From positions 78,942-142,941 of the forward strand of contig NZ_CP136338.1 in assembly GCF_032681285.1 (NCBI RefSeq): a stretch of DNA of 64,000 bases, given 5' to 3'. The position numbers were made by a program, and so were the translations under genes. The notes under the pieces were generated by a model. It saw only the letters and a program-made list of their open reading frames with translations. It was not told the origin of the DNA and ran no database searches. Shown here in pieces: positions 45,148 through 53,400 of the stretch (position 1 is its first letter; every line of letters starts with the position of its first letter). Source of the stretch: Piscinibacter gummiphilus. GTDB lineage: Bacteria; Pseudomonadota; Gammaproteobacteria; Burkholderiales; Burkholderiaceae_C.

Positions 45148-46680
45148 ATGAGCAAATTACGACATACACTGCAACTGCTGCACGGCGGGGCCTTGAGCAC
45201 CCGTCAAATCGGTGCCGCTCTCGGCATCTCCAAATCCACCGTCAGCGAGATAGCCAGCTACGCGCGCGTGGCCGCCGTGGACTGGGCGCTGGCCCAGACC
45301 TTGAGCGACGAAGAACTGCAGGCCCGGCTGTACAAGCCAGCGGTGGCCCGCCAGTCCCGCCACCTCGAGCCCGACTATGCCCACCTGCACCGGGAACTGC
45401 GTCGCCCCGGCGTGACGCTGCAACTGCTGTGGGAGGAGTACCAGCACCAGCACGCCGGGCAGGCTTACAAGTACAGCGCCTTCTGCGAGAAGTACAAGGC
45501 CTGGGCCCGGCGCCTGCAGCGCTCCATGCGCCAGAACCACGAGGCCGGCGACAAGCTGTTTGTGGACTACGCCGGCCAGAGCCTGCCTGTCGTGGATGCA
45601 GGCACTGGCGAGATTCGCCAGGCCCAGGTGTTTGTGGCGGTGTTGGGGGCATCGAACTACACCTATGCCTGCGCCACCGCCAGCCAGAAGGCCGCCGACT
45701 GGGCGGCCAGCATCATCGCCACGCTGGAGTTCATCGGCGGCGTGCCCCGCCTGCTGGTGCCTGACCAGCCGCGCGCACTCATGGCCCGTCCCGACCGCTA
45801 CGAGCCCACCGCGCACCGCCTGCTCGAAGAACTCTCGGCCCACTACAGCCTGGCCGTGATGCCGGCGCGCCCGGCCAAGCCACGCGACAAACCCAAGGTG
45901 GAGGTCGCCGTGCAGGTGGTCGAGCGCTGGATTCTGGCGCGGCTGCGCCACCAGACCTTCTTCAGTCTGGCCGAGCTCAACCGGGCGATTGCCGCCTTGC
46001 TGGTGGACTTGAACCAGCGCGCGTTCAAGAAGCTGCCGGGTAACCGCGCCAGCGCCTTTGCCGAGCTCGACAGGCCGGCCCTGCGCCCCCTGCCGGCGGT
46101 GCGCATGCCCATCGCCCGCTTCAAGCCCGCCCGCGTCAACATCGACTACCACGTCGAGCTCGATGGCCACTACTACTCGGTGCCCCACGCGCTGGTGGGC
46201 GAGAAGGTCGAGTTGCGCATCACGGCCACCACGCTCGAGGTTCTGCACGGCAACAGGCGGGTGGCCGCCCACATCCTCAATCCTCGCCGGGGCGCGCACA
46301 CCACCGTGCCCGAGCACATGCCGGCCTCACATCGCGAGCATCTTCAGTGGACCCCTGCCAAGCTCATCGCCTGGGGTGAGCGCGTGGGCGCGGCCACCGC
46401 CGCCGTGGTGCGCTGGCAGATGGAGCACCGCCAGCATCCCGAGCAGGGTTACCGCTCCTGTCTGGGTCTCATGCGCCTGGGCCGCGAGTACGGTGTCCAG
46501 CGCCTGGAAGCAGCCTGCGCGCGGGCACAGTCGATTCGCTCACCGTCCTACAAGAGCATTGCGTCCATCCTCAGTTGCGGCCTGGACCAGCGCCCGCTGG
46601 ACGCCCCCATCACCGCGCAGGCCACACAGGCCAGCCTGCCACTGCACGAGAACGTGCGCGGGCCGGGCTACTACCACTGA
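45148..46680 (+). CDS. istA: IS21 transposase IstA
   Basis: This is a DDE transposase of about 510 aa. An N-terminal HTH (LSTRQIGAALGISKSTVSEI) is followed by the rve-type core: LFVDYAGQSLPV (first Asp), LVPDQPRAL (second Asp), then the Glu-containing KPKVEVAVQVVERW. The C-terminal beta region YHVELDGHYYSVPH is typical. ATG 45148 has AGGG upstream; an in-frame ATG at 45127 would add seven residues. Confidence 0.93.
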   Translation: MSKLRHTLQLLHGGALSTRQIGAALGISKSTVSEIASYARVAAVDWALAQTLSDEELQARLYKPAVARQSRHLEPDYAHLHRELRRPGVTLQLLWEEYQHQHAGQAYKYSAFCEKYKAWARRLQRSMRQNHEAGDKLFVDYAGQSLPVVDAGTGEIRQAQVFVAVLGASNYTYACATASQKAADWAASIIATLEFIGGVPRLLVPDQPRALMARPDRYEPTAHRLLEELSAHYSLAVMPARPAKPRDKPKVEVAVQVVERWILARLRHQTFFSLAELNRAIAALLVDLNQRAFKKLPGNRASAFAELDRPALRPLPAVRMPIARFKPARVNIDYHVELDGHYYSVPHALVGEKVELRITATTLEVLHGNRRVAAHILNPRRGAHTTVPEHMPASHREHLQWTPAKLIAWGERVGAATAAVVRWQMEHRQHPEQGYRSCLGLMRLGREYGVQRLEAACARAQSIRSPSYKSIASILSCGLDQRPLDAPITAQATQASLPLHENVRGPGYYH

Positions 46681-46719
46681 GAAGCCCAGACACCGAAGCG
46701 AAACAAACAAGGAACAACC

Positions 46720-47457
46720 ATGCTCAACGAACAGACCCTCAACCAACTGCGCACCCTGCGCCTGGACGGCATGGTGGCCGCCCTCAGCGACGTGGCCACC
46801 CACCTCATGGCCAGCGAGCTGCCCTTTGAACAACGCCTGGCGCTGCTGGTGCAGCGCGAGGTGGACTGGCGTGACGGCAAACGCCTGGAGCGGCTGCTCA
46901 AGGCCGCCCGTTTGAAGGTCTGTAGTGCCTGCCTGGAGGACATCGACTGGCGCGCCAGCCGGGGCCTGAGCCGGGAGGTCATCACCAGTCTGGCCGGCGG
47001 GGACTGGCTGCGCCATGGTCACAACGTGCTGCTCACCGGTGCCACCGGTTGCGGCAAGACGTGGCTGGCCTGCGCACTGGGGCAGCAGGCCGCGCGCCTG
47101 GGGTTCTCTGTCCTCTACACCCGCGCGCCACGGCTGCTGCAGGAGCTGCACGTGGCCCACGGCGACGGTAGCTTTGGCAAACGGCTGGGGCAACTGGCCC
47201 GGCTGGACCTGCTCATCCTGGACGACTTCGGTATCGCACCGATTGCCGCGCACGAGCGAAACGACCTGCTGGAGTTGCTGGACGACCGGGTGGGCACGCG
47301 CTCGACGCTCATCACCAGCCAGTTGCCGGTGACGGCCTGGCACGCCTGGCTGGACGAGCCCACGCTGGCCGACGCCATCCTGGACCGCATCGTGCACGGT
47401 TCACACAAGATAGCCCTCAAGGGCGAGTCGATGAGAAAGCTCACCAAGACCGCCTGA
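46720..47457 (+). CDS. istB: IS21 helper ATPase IstB
   Basis: This is a 245-aa AAA+ ATPase, DnaC/IstB-like, that assembles on DNA and directs IstA to targets. Walker A is GATGCGKTW, Walker B is LLILDDFGI, and sensor 1 lies near LITSQLPV. It begins 39 bases after istA and is intact. Confidence 0.95.
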   Translation: MLNEQTLNQLRTLRLDGMVAALSDVATHLMASELPFEQRLALLVQREVDWRDGKRLERLLKAARLKVCSACLEDIDWRASRGLSREVITSLAGGDWLRHGHNVLLTGATGCGKTWLACALGQQAARLGFSVLYTRAPRLLQELHVAHGDGSFGKRLGQLARLDLLILDDFGIAPIAAHERNDLLELLDDRVGTRSTLITSQLPVTAWHAWLDEPTLADAILDRIVHGSHKIALKGESMRKLTKTA

Positions 47458-47899
47458 GCCGCCCGTGCCGAGCACCGTTCCACGCTGATGGCGGACAGTT
47501 CGGCTACGATTGCAGCGTCACTCAGGACACCCGCGCAGCGTGTCCGCCATCGCCTGGAACGCTGTCCGCGATGGGAATGGAATCACTGTCCGCCATCAGT
47601 GGAATGCGCACCAGACCGCTGCGGCGATGTTTGCTGCCATCGGCAAGGACGGTGCACAGCGTCACACGTTGGCCCAGCAACCCCTGCAAACGAACACGGT
47701 TGTGCAGACACAGCGTGTGCAGTTGCAAGCGGTATGGGTTGCTGATCGCCTCTATAAGGCTGAAGCGCTCGACCATCAGGTCGCGCAGTTCGCCATCGCC
47801 CTCTAGTGTGTAGAGGCGCTCCGCGCTCGTCCATGTCGCCAGCAGGCTCGTCAGCGATGAAGTGAAGGCGTGAGCGACGTCGCTCAGGCGATCGGTCAT

Positions 47900-48070
47900 T
47901 TTTTATTCGTCCCTATGCTCAAAGGCGCAGCGATTTTGATGGCACCTGAGCGGGTGACGAGCGGTTGCTACAGCCGCTTACACCGATTCACCCCTATGGG
48001 GGTTCATCAGAACTTGCGCTCGCTGCTCTACGATCGTGAAGCACGCTCACGTCAAGACCGCCTATTCCAG
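47900..48070. promoter_or_regulatory. Divergent promoter region vgrG2 / HTH gene, conserved copy B
   Basis: This is the counterpart of 1863-2026. The block at about 47958-48003 (AGCGGTTGC, ACAGCCGCTTACACCGAT, CCCCTATGGGGG) matches copy A closely. The CCCCTATGGGG element is itself a small dyad and could be an operator. Confidence 0.6.
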
Positions 48071-48469
48071 ATGGAACCGAGTCGCCAGCACCTTCACTCC
48101 AACTCCGCCGACATTTTGGGACGACAGGAGCGCGCGGCGGAGCTGCGCGCCTCGGGGCTGACCGTCCGCGAAGTCGCTCAGAGGCTCAACTGCTCCCCCT
48201 ATGTGGCACAGACGCTGTTGAACCGCGCCTATGACCAGCGTCTGGGCAACTGCGAAACCGGCTGGCTCCAGGGGCTTCCCCACCGTGCAGCTCGCACCCT
48301 GCTCACGCAAGGGTTTAGGTCGAAGGAAGATGTCGCTGACGCCCTTGCCAGCGGTCGCCTGACCAGCGATCAGCCGGGAGTGGGGCAGAAGACGTTGGGT
48401 GTCTTGGCAGCGTGGTTGGCGGAAGAAGTGCTCGCGCAAGCGACGCACGCTGCGGGATCGAGCGATTGA
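48071..48469 (+). CDS. Small HTH protein with alpha-CTD-like tail (paralogue)
   Basis: This 132-aa protein is homologous along its whole length to the product of 2027-2404 (SNSADILGRQERAAELRASGL, CSPYVAQTLLNRAYD, HRAARTLLTQGF, PGVGQKTLGVLAAWL). The HTH lies at about 20-52 and the helix-hairpin-helix like RNA polymerase alpha-CTD at about 75-120. It is divergent from vgrG2 as its paralogue is from vgrG1. It is intact although its neighbour is interrupted. The function is inferred to be regulatory. Confidence 0.7.
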   Translation: MEPSRQHLHSNSADILGRQERAAELRASGLTVREVAQRLNCSPYVAQTLLNRAYDQRLGNCETGWLQGLPHRAARTLLTQGFRSKEDVADALASGRLTSDQPGVGQKTLGVLAAWLAEEVLAQATHAAGSSD

Positions 48470-48514
48470 GGATGCGCCGACTAACCCGGCAATAGCAACA
48501 AGTTGGGACGTGAC

Positions 48515-48554
48515 ACCCCACGTGCAGACGGGAGAGGTACCTCTCCAGTGGGGT
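48515..48554. terminator. Nested inverted repeats between convergent genes
   Basis: A perfect 16-base palindrome GGAGAGGTACCTCTCC (48531-48546) sits inside an outer repeat ACCCCAC (48515-48521) / GTGGGGT (48548-48554). It lies between the HTH gene (plus) and the acetyltransferase gene (minus), so a bidirectional terminator is likely. It also marks the boundary between the T6SS locus and the RiPP-like cluster. Confidence 0.55.
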
Positions 48555-48568
48555 TTACTGCCGGACGC

Positions 48569-49153
48569 TTAGCGTTCTTGCTCGATCAGGGAAGTAAGCA
48601 CGTGGTCCTTCCACTCACCATTCAAGAAAAGGTAATCGCGGGCGTAGCCTTCCACAGAAAAACCGAGTCGGCGCAATAGCGCTCCACTCCGTTCGTTTGT
48701 GGGAATGTAGTTCGCCATCACTCGATGCATCTTCAACTCGTCGAAGGCATACCGCAATACACACGAAAGCGCCTCACGCATGTACCCCTTGCCTTCATAT
48801 GCACCGTCGATTCCGTATCCCAGATGGCAAGCGCGAAAGACTCCACGAACAATGTTGGTCAGTGAGATGTCGCCAATGATTGCGTCGTTGCCTTCCAAGA
48901 ACACGAAGAAGCGGACGCTTTTGCCTTCTTCGTAGTCGCGAGACGAATTTTCGATGGACCGCTTTGCTTCCTCCATGGAAAGCGGTTCGTTTCGTTTTGG
49001 TCCTATGGGAGCAAACCGCTCGTCATTTGCGGTGAGGTAAGCAAACAGTTGCGGTGCCATGGACAGGCGCGGCGTACGCAGCAAAACTCGTGTAGCCACC
49101 AGACTGACTCCCGTGTCGTGGTCAGCCATAGACTGCACCGTCGTTTTCGCCAT
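48569..49153 (-). CDS. GNAT acetyltransferase (RimJ/RimL type), last gene of RiPP operon
   Basis: This 194-aa GNAT N-acetyltransferase transfers acetyl from acetyl-CoA to an amine. The start TRVLLRTPRLSM, the central GDISLTNIVRGVFRACHLGYGID and the CoA-loop GKGYMREALSCVLRYAF fit the RimJ/RimL group, as do MANYIPTNERSGALLRRLGF and its C-terminal tail. It overlaps the upstream oxygenase-like gene by up to 32 bases; an internal ATG at 49129 gives a tighter overlap. In the cluster it could acetylate the peptide (N-terminus or lysine) or give self-protection. That is inference. Confidence 0.85.
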   Translation of the reverse strand: MAKTTVQSMADHDTGVSLVATRVLLRTPRLSMAPQLFAYLTANDERFAPIGPKRNEPLSMEEAKRSIENSSRDYEEGKSVRFFVFLEGNDAIIGDISLTNIVRGVFRACHLGYGIDGAYEGKGYMREALSCVLRYAFDELKMHRVMANYIPTNERSGALLRRLGFSVEGYARDYLFLNGEWKDHVLTSLIEQER

Positions 49154-49772
49154 AGAACTCGAAGTGCTGCGTCAATCGGCCATTCTCTTTTCGATCTCCG
49201 AAGACGCCGACAGACATGTGAAAACACTGACCCATTAGAAGCACCGCTCGGTTGTAGCGCATTGCGACCCGCTGAATCTCTTCCCAATTGCGAAGGTCGG
49301 CAAGGTAAGCAATCACAGCTTGGTTGATCTCCTCTGTGGGGCGATCGGCCAAGTGGCCGAACAACGCGCATTCGAACTCTCTCGTCGAAGCGACCAATCC
49401 TGTTTCACGATGCCTAAAGAAGGCGACACCCCCCTGGCAATCCTCCGGGCGGGCCAAGTAAATTACACCTGACCAACGCTGCGCGTCTTGATGGATTCCG
49501 TCAATGCGTGTTTGCTCATCGGGAGCAAGGGCCAAGCGAAACATTCCTTGAGGAAACGGTTGCGGCTTGGGACAAGGATAGTCAACAGCTTCGTCAATCT
49601 CAGCACGAAGGCGTTTCCACACCGGGGACCAGTCATAGTTCGGAACCTCTGCCTGCCCACCCGGGTATGTTGGGTTCCCGTGTCGCTCAAAGGTTTGGGC
49701 AAGGGCGAGACGTCGAATCTCCTCTGGGTTGTCGTAGAAATCGTCAATTACAACGATCGATCGGTGAGCCAT
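49122..49772 (-). CDS. DUF6445 / 2OG-Fe(II) oxygenase-like protein
   Basis: This 216-aa protein starts IVVIDDFYDNPEEIRRLAL, the usual opening of DUF6445 proteins. A 2-oxoglutarate oxygenase iron triad is visible: H94-x-D96 in GIHQDAQRWSGVIYL and H185 in GQCFHMSVGVFGD. R199 in GRLTQHFEFY is the likely 2OG-binding arginine. It overlaps tfuA by 25 bases. Predicted chemistry is hydroxylation or oxidation of a peptide side chain. A hydroxyl group made here could be the acceptor for the carbamoyltransferase in the same operon, which is my inference. Confidence 0.75.
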   Translation of the reverse strand: MAHRSIVVIDDFYDNPEEIRRLALAQTFERHGNPTYPGGQAEVPNYDWSPVWKRLRAEIDEAVDYPCPKPQPFPQGMFRLALAPDEQTRIDGIHQDAQRWSGVIYLARPEDCQGGVAFFRHRETGLVASTREFECALFGHLADRPTEEINQAVIAYLADLRNWEEIQRVAMRYNRAVLLMGQCFHMSVGVFGDRKENGRLTQHFEFYGENDGAVYG

Positions 49773-50470
49773 GAAACTTCCTCATCAAGGAATTTGATCC
49801 AACGCGTCGCCGTCACTAGCCGTATCGCCTCGACTGCGTCGCGTTTTTTGGGGTGAATACGATCATCTGAAGCCAGGAACTTGGCGCGATTGAGCGTGTC
49901 GCTCGTCATGCCGATGCGTGCCCACGCTTGCCACACATGTGACCAGCTTCTTTCAAGCCAGTAGATCGACCTTGCGCTCTCCAACAGTTCATCGATGGGT
50001 GGAGACGCAAGACCGTGAGGAAGCGCCCCAAGAAGTGCTCGAAGTTGCACGATAGAAACGCTGATTTCACTCCACGTATCTGGATCGTAAGACACTGCCA
50101 CGTCAGTGTCTGCGTCGATCTCTCCCAGGCGCATCAGCTGGTAAATGGTGCCCACACCGATCATGCCGGTCTGCCACAACTCACTCGCCCTGAGCGCCCC
50201 AATGGATCCAGCTCCGACAACAGTCCAACCGCGAGAGATCAATTGGGCACACTCAAGTGGAGTTACCGCCATTGATCCGCCGAAAAGACCGTCAACAAGA
50301 ACGACCGTTGCAGCTGGCCTGTCCAGGAGGGCAAAGAGATCGTCTCGGCGGGCAGGCGGACGTACTTCGCACCGTGAAAGCCAGCTTTGAGGCACACGGG
50401 AAAGCGACGGCCCGCCGAAAACCAGGGGTCGGCCCTCTTCAGATCCGACATCACGAAGCGACCGCATCAC
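49748..50470 (-). CDS. TfuA-like YcaO partner
   Basis: This is a 240-aa TfuA protein. Family motifs appear in order: FGGPSL (about 18-23), PPARRDD (38-44), VLVDGLF (57-63), GSIGALRASEL (88-98) and GMIGVG (102-107). TfuA proteins assist YcaO enzymes in replacing a backbone amide oxygen by sulfur, known for thioviridamide-type RiPPs and methyl-coenzyme M reductase. The start overlaps the YcaO fusion gene by 4 bases, matching a physical partnership. The C-terminal 100 residues are less conserved. Confidence 0.93.
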   Translation of the reverse strand: MMRSLRDVGSEEGRPLVFGGPSLSRVPQSWLSRCEVRPPARRDDLFALLDRPAATVVLVDGLFGGSMAVTPLECAQLISRGWTVVGAGSIGALRASELWQTGMIGVGTIYQLMRLGEIDADTDVAVSYDPDTWSEISVSIVQLRALLGALPHGLASPPIDELLESARSIYWLERSWSHVWQAWARIGMTSDTLNRAKFLASDDRIHPKKRDAVEAIRLVTATRWIKFLDEEVSWLTDRSL

Positions 50471-53400
50471 GCAAACTCCCGATAGTTTGACGAGCGCGAT
50501 TCGGGGATCGTGTCAATGTCGTACATCCCAGGAATGATCACGCACGCGACGGGAATTCCGACTCGGGGATTGGTCAGATCCACGTAAAGAACCTCTTCGA
50601 ATCCTTGAAGTCGGAGCGGCGTCACGACCTGCGCGATGAGCTCGCCGACGGTACGAGGCGATATAGGCTCCTTAGGGAGCTGCACCGTTCCATTTCGTGA
50701 GGCCGCCTCTCGCGCTCGCTGCCAATGGGCAGATCGTGCTGCTTGGTCGGCAATCCAGTCACTGCCATGCCGTACGAGATCCTCCCTTGATCCCTGAATT
50801 GCAACTACTCTCGACTGAGCAGCTTCAAGCGCTGCACGTTGCAGCGCAATTCGCGGAGAAGGGTTGCACCCTTGACCCGAGACAGGAATCCGCGGCTCCG
50901 GCCCCTCCGGCTCATAGAGAGACACGCTAAAAGCCGGTAAGGCGCTGATCTCATCGAAGGCAACCACGAAAAACTCAATCCCTGCCTGACTGAATCGCGC
51001 AAACAAATCGCGTTCTGGACCTTCGGGCAAGCTTGACACATCCAACAGACGCCCTGGATGTCCAACTTGGTAGCGGCTGAGCGCGTTTCGCTCTACTACC
51101 TCGAGTAGCCCATGAGCGATGGCCTCGTGCAAAGTGTTCCCTGCGGACAATCCCGTGGTACACCAAGACAAAGGTGCCGTCACCCCAGAAGGGGGCTCAT
51201 AAGGACTGAAAACAGCGGCCGCGGGAACCCACCTCGGCCGGGTTCCGTTTAGACCTTGCGCCCACACCCACTCAAACGCGCCTGTTTCAACATCGCGCCC
51301 ACCCAACCTCGATATTGGAAGGAATGGCTCCGACGAACGACTTAGCTCGGCCGGCGTCGCGATTCGAGTCCGCAGGTGCCGATGGTGCCAAGCGGAGTAG
51401 CGTTCGACCGTCTCCATCAGGGCGGACGCCAAAGCGTGATCTAAATCGACACCCTTTCCTTGAGTGCAGGTGATGTCCTCCTCTGAGACGAAGGGACGAA
51501 TGCAGCTGATGACTGGGATGCGCAGATGATCATAGTCAGAGACATCTGCAACTCTTCCCACTTGCATCACGGCTAGCTTTGACTTCACTCGCGAGATCGT
51601 TTGCGCCAGGTACTCGGTTCGTTGGGTACCGGCGACAAGGGGTGTCGGATCGTCAACTGCTGTACCTGTCAAAGGATGAATCGCCGGAGGTAATGGCAAT
51701 GTGCTCAGGCCATTTGCCGAGCCTTGCGGGACGCCGCCCTTGATTGCCAGTAGACGAAGCGCCACCAGCGACTCCAGTAATCGATGCGCGGCCGGCCGTA
51801 GATCGGCGCTCAGCGCATCAATGAAAGTCGACACGCTTCGTTCACCGTCCAACTGAGAGATCAACTGATATGCCCATTCCGGCAATTCAACAGCAGCGTC
51901 GCTACCTCGAGCCTCCGGGACGAGCAGATAGCGGCGCTCGCTATGGGTTATCCGAACATCAAGCCGGCATTTGGGCGGAAGCTGAAGCACCAGCTCAGGG
52001 GTGAGAGCCTTGGTCGGCATGCTGTAGGGTTGCACCAACGTATCACCGTTGAATACAACCGCGTCGAGATGCGTCGCCATCAACATCTCTATCGCTTGGC
52101 CGGGCGTTTCCACCAAAGGTTCACCTCGCACGTTAAATGAGGTGTTGACTAGCACAGGAACACCGAGCCGAGCGCCGACGCGGTGGAGCAATTCGTGGAG
52201 TTTTGGAAGCACGTCACGGCGCACTGTTTGCACTCGCGCCGTACCGTCCACGTGTGTAATCGCGCCAAGCATCTGACGATATCGATCACGTACGCGAACA
52301 ACTCGCAACATAAACGGACTGGGCTCGTCGATCTCGAAATACTCAGACGCCACTTCTTCGGGAACCATCGGCGCGAACGGCCGGAAGTCCTCACGAAATT
52401 TGATGCGGCGGTTGATGTAGGTCCACATGTCGCGGTCGGTCGGTGCGGCAAGCAATGAGCGCTGACCCAGAGATCGAGGACCAAACTCTGACCCACCATC
52501 AAACCAACCAACAATTTTTCGCGCAGCTAGTAGATCGACAATATCCTCGAGTCCGACAACCTGCTTTTGAACAAGCCCATCTGACTGCGCTATCGCGGCT
52601 GCGATGTCACGCCGGCTGTAAGGATGGCCAAATGCATCCGTAGCTATCGAGTTGGGGCTCAGTTCTCCTGTAGCAAACTTGTGCGCGCCCACGGCCGCAC
52701 CTATCGAGATTCCGGCATCGTGACAACTCGGCATTACATATAGCCCGGTAGCTCCCGTTTCGGTGCGCAAACGTTGATTGGCGACGCTGTTGAGTGCGAT
52801 TCCGCCGGCATACGCAACATCTCCGCACTTCGTCTTAGCAATTGCGGAGCGGAACCTGTCGATCAGCGCCGTTTCTAGGTCGCGCTGAACTCGAGCAGCG
52901 AGATCCCGGTATTCCATCGGCGCGCCGCGCTTGAGCACACGGCGGTGTTGGTTTCTCCAATGGTTGCCAAACTGCAACCGCCCATGCTCATCTCTAATCA
53001 GCAGCGTTCCGCCAAAGCGCTCAGGATCTCCATAGGGGGCAAGCCCCATGACTTTGCCGCTGGCCTGCCAATCACCGAAAACATATCCACTGATGGTTGC
53101 ATAGGCCTCCCCGAGGCGGCTGACACCAGAAATGGGGTTGAATACATCGGAATACTCACGATCAACAAGGGTCCAGCCATTGCCTCCAAAGCGGTAAACC
53201 GATTGGACGTGCAGTGGCTCTAAATGATGCGAGGGGGTAGAGAGGTAATCGAGAAGTTCCGGCCCCGATAGCAGCAGATCCGGCTTGCCAACTGTTGTCC
53301 CACCCGAGCCATCCGCGACGATCACCGTCGCTGTCTCGAAAGGAGAGCCATGGAAGGCGCCGAGGGCATGACTGAGATGGTGTGAGACGAAAACTGCCCT

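Larger units (their letters stand above)
44990..47610 (+). mobile_element. IS21-family element (2621 bp) inside vgrG2
   Basis: The ends are TGCGTATTCC on the left and, on the other strand, TGCGCATTCC on the right, with the TG...CA termini of IS21. Several copies of GATGGCGGACA lie near both ends (about 45005, 45030 and 45053 at the left; 47488 and inverted copies near 47541 and 47590 at the right), the multiple transposase-binding repeats typical of the family. CCAGAC is duplicated (44984-44989 and 47611-47616). It contains istA and istB. Confidence 0.93.
42192..47899 (-). pseudogene. vgrG: vgrG copy 2 split by IS21
   Basis: The 5' piece is 47611-47899 (ATG 47899, MTDRLSDVAHAF) and the 3' piece 42192-44989. 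Without the insertion and one CCAGAC copy the gene is 3081 bases, or 1027 codons. The protein has the gp27-like and OB domains (QYRESDLAFLQRLL, QHIPRIGQEVLIDFIEGD) and a DUF2345-type C-terminal beta-spike (LATVAGQDIQVASGETISW, VQMQAQADQAEVAAK). The last 100 residues (EYTMPVLPKADISW...) probably bind the effector encoded next. The stop overlaps the next start (TGATG). As it stands, VgrG cannot be made from this locus. Confidence 0.92.

Noticed and set aside
48560..48571. GCCGGACGCTTA resembling the end of IS66 element A
   Set aside because: Only 12 bases match, with no partner end or duplication nearby; it is probably chance or an unrelated hairpin flank.
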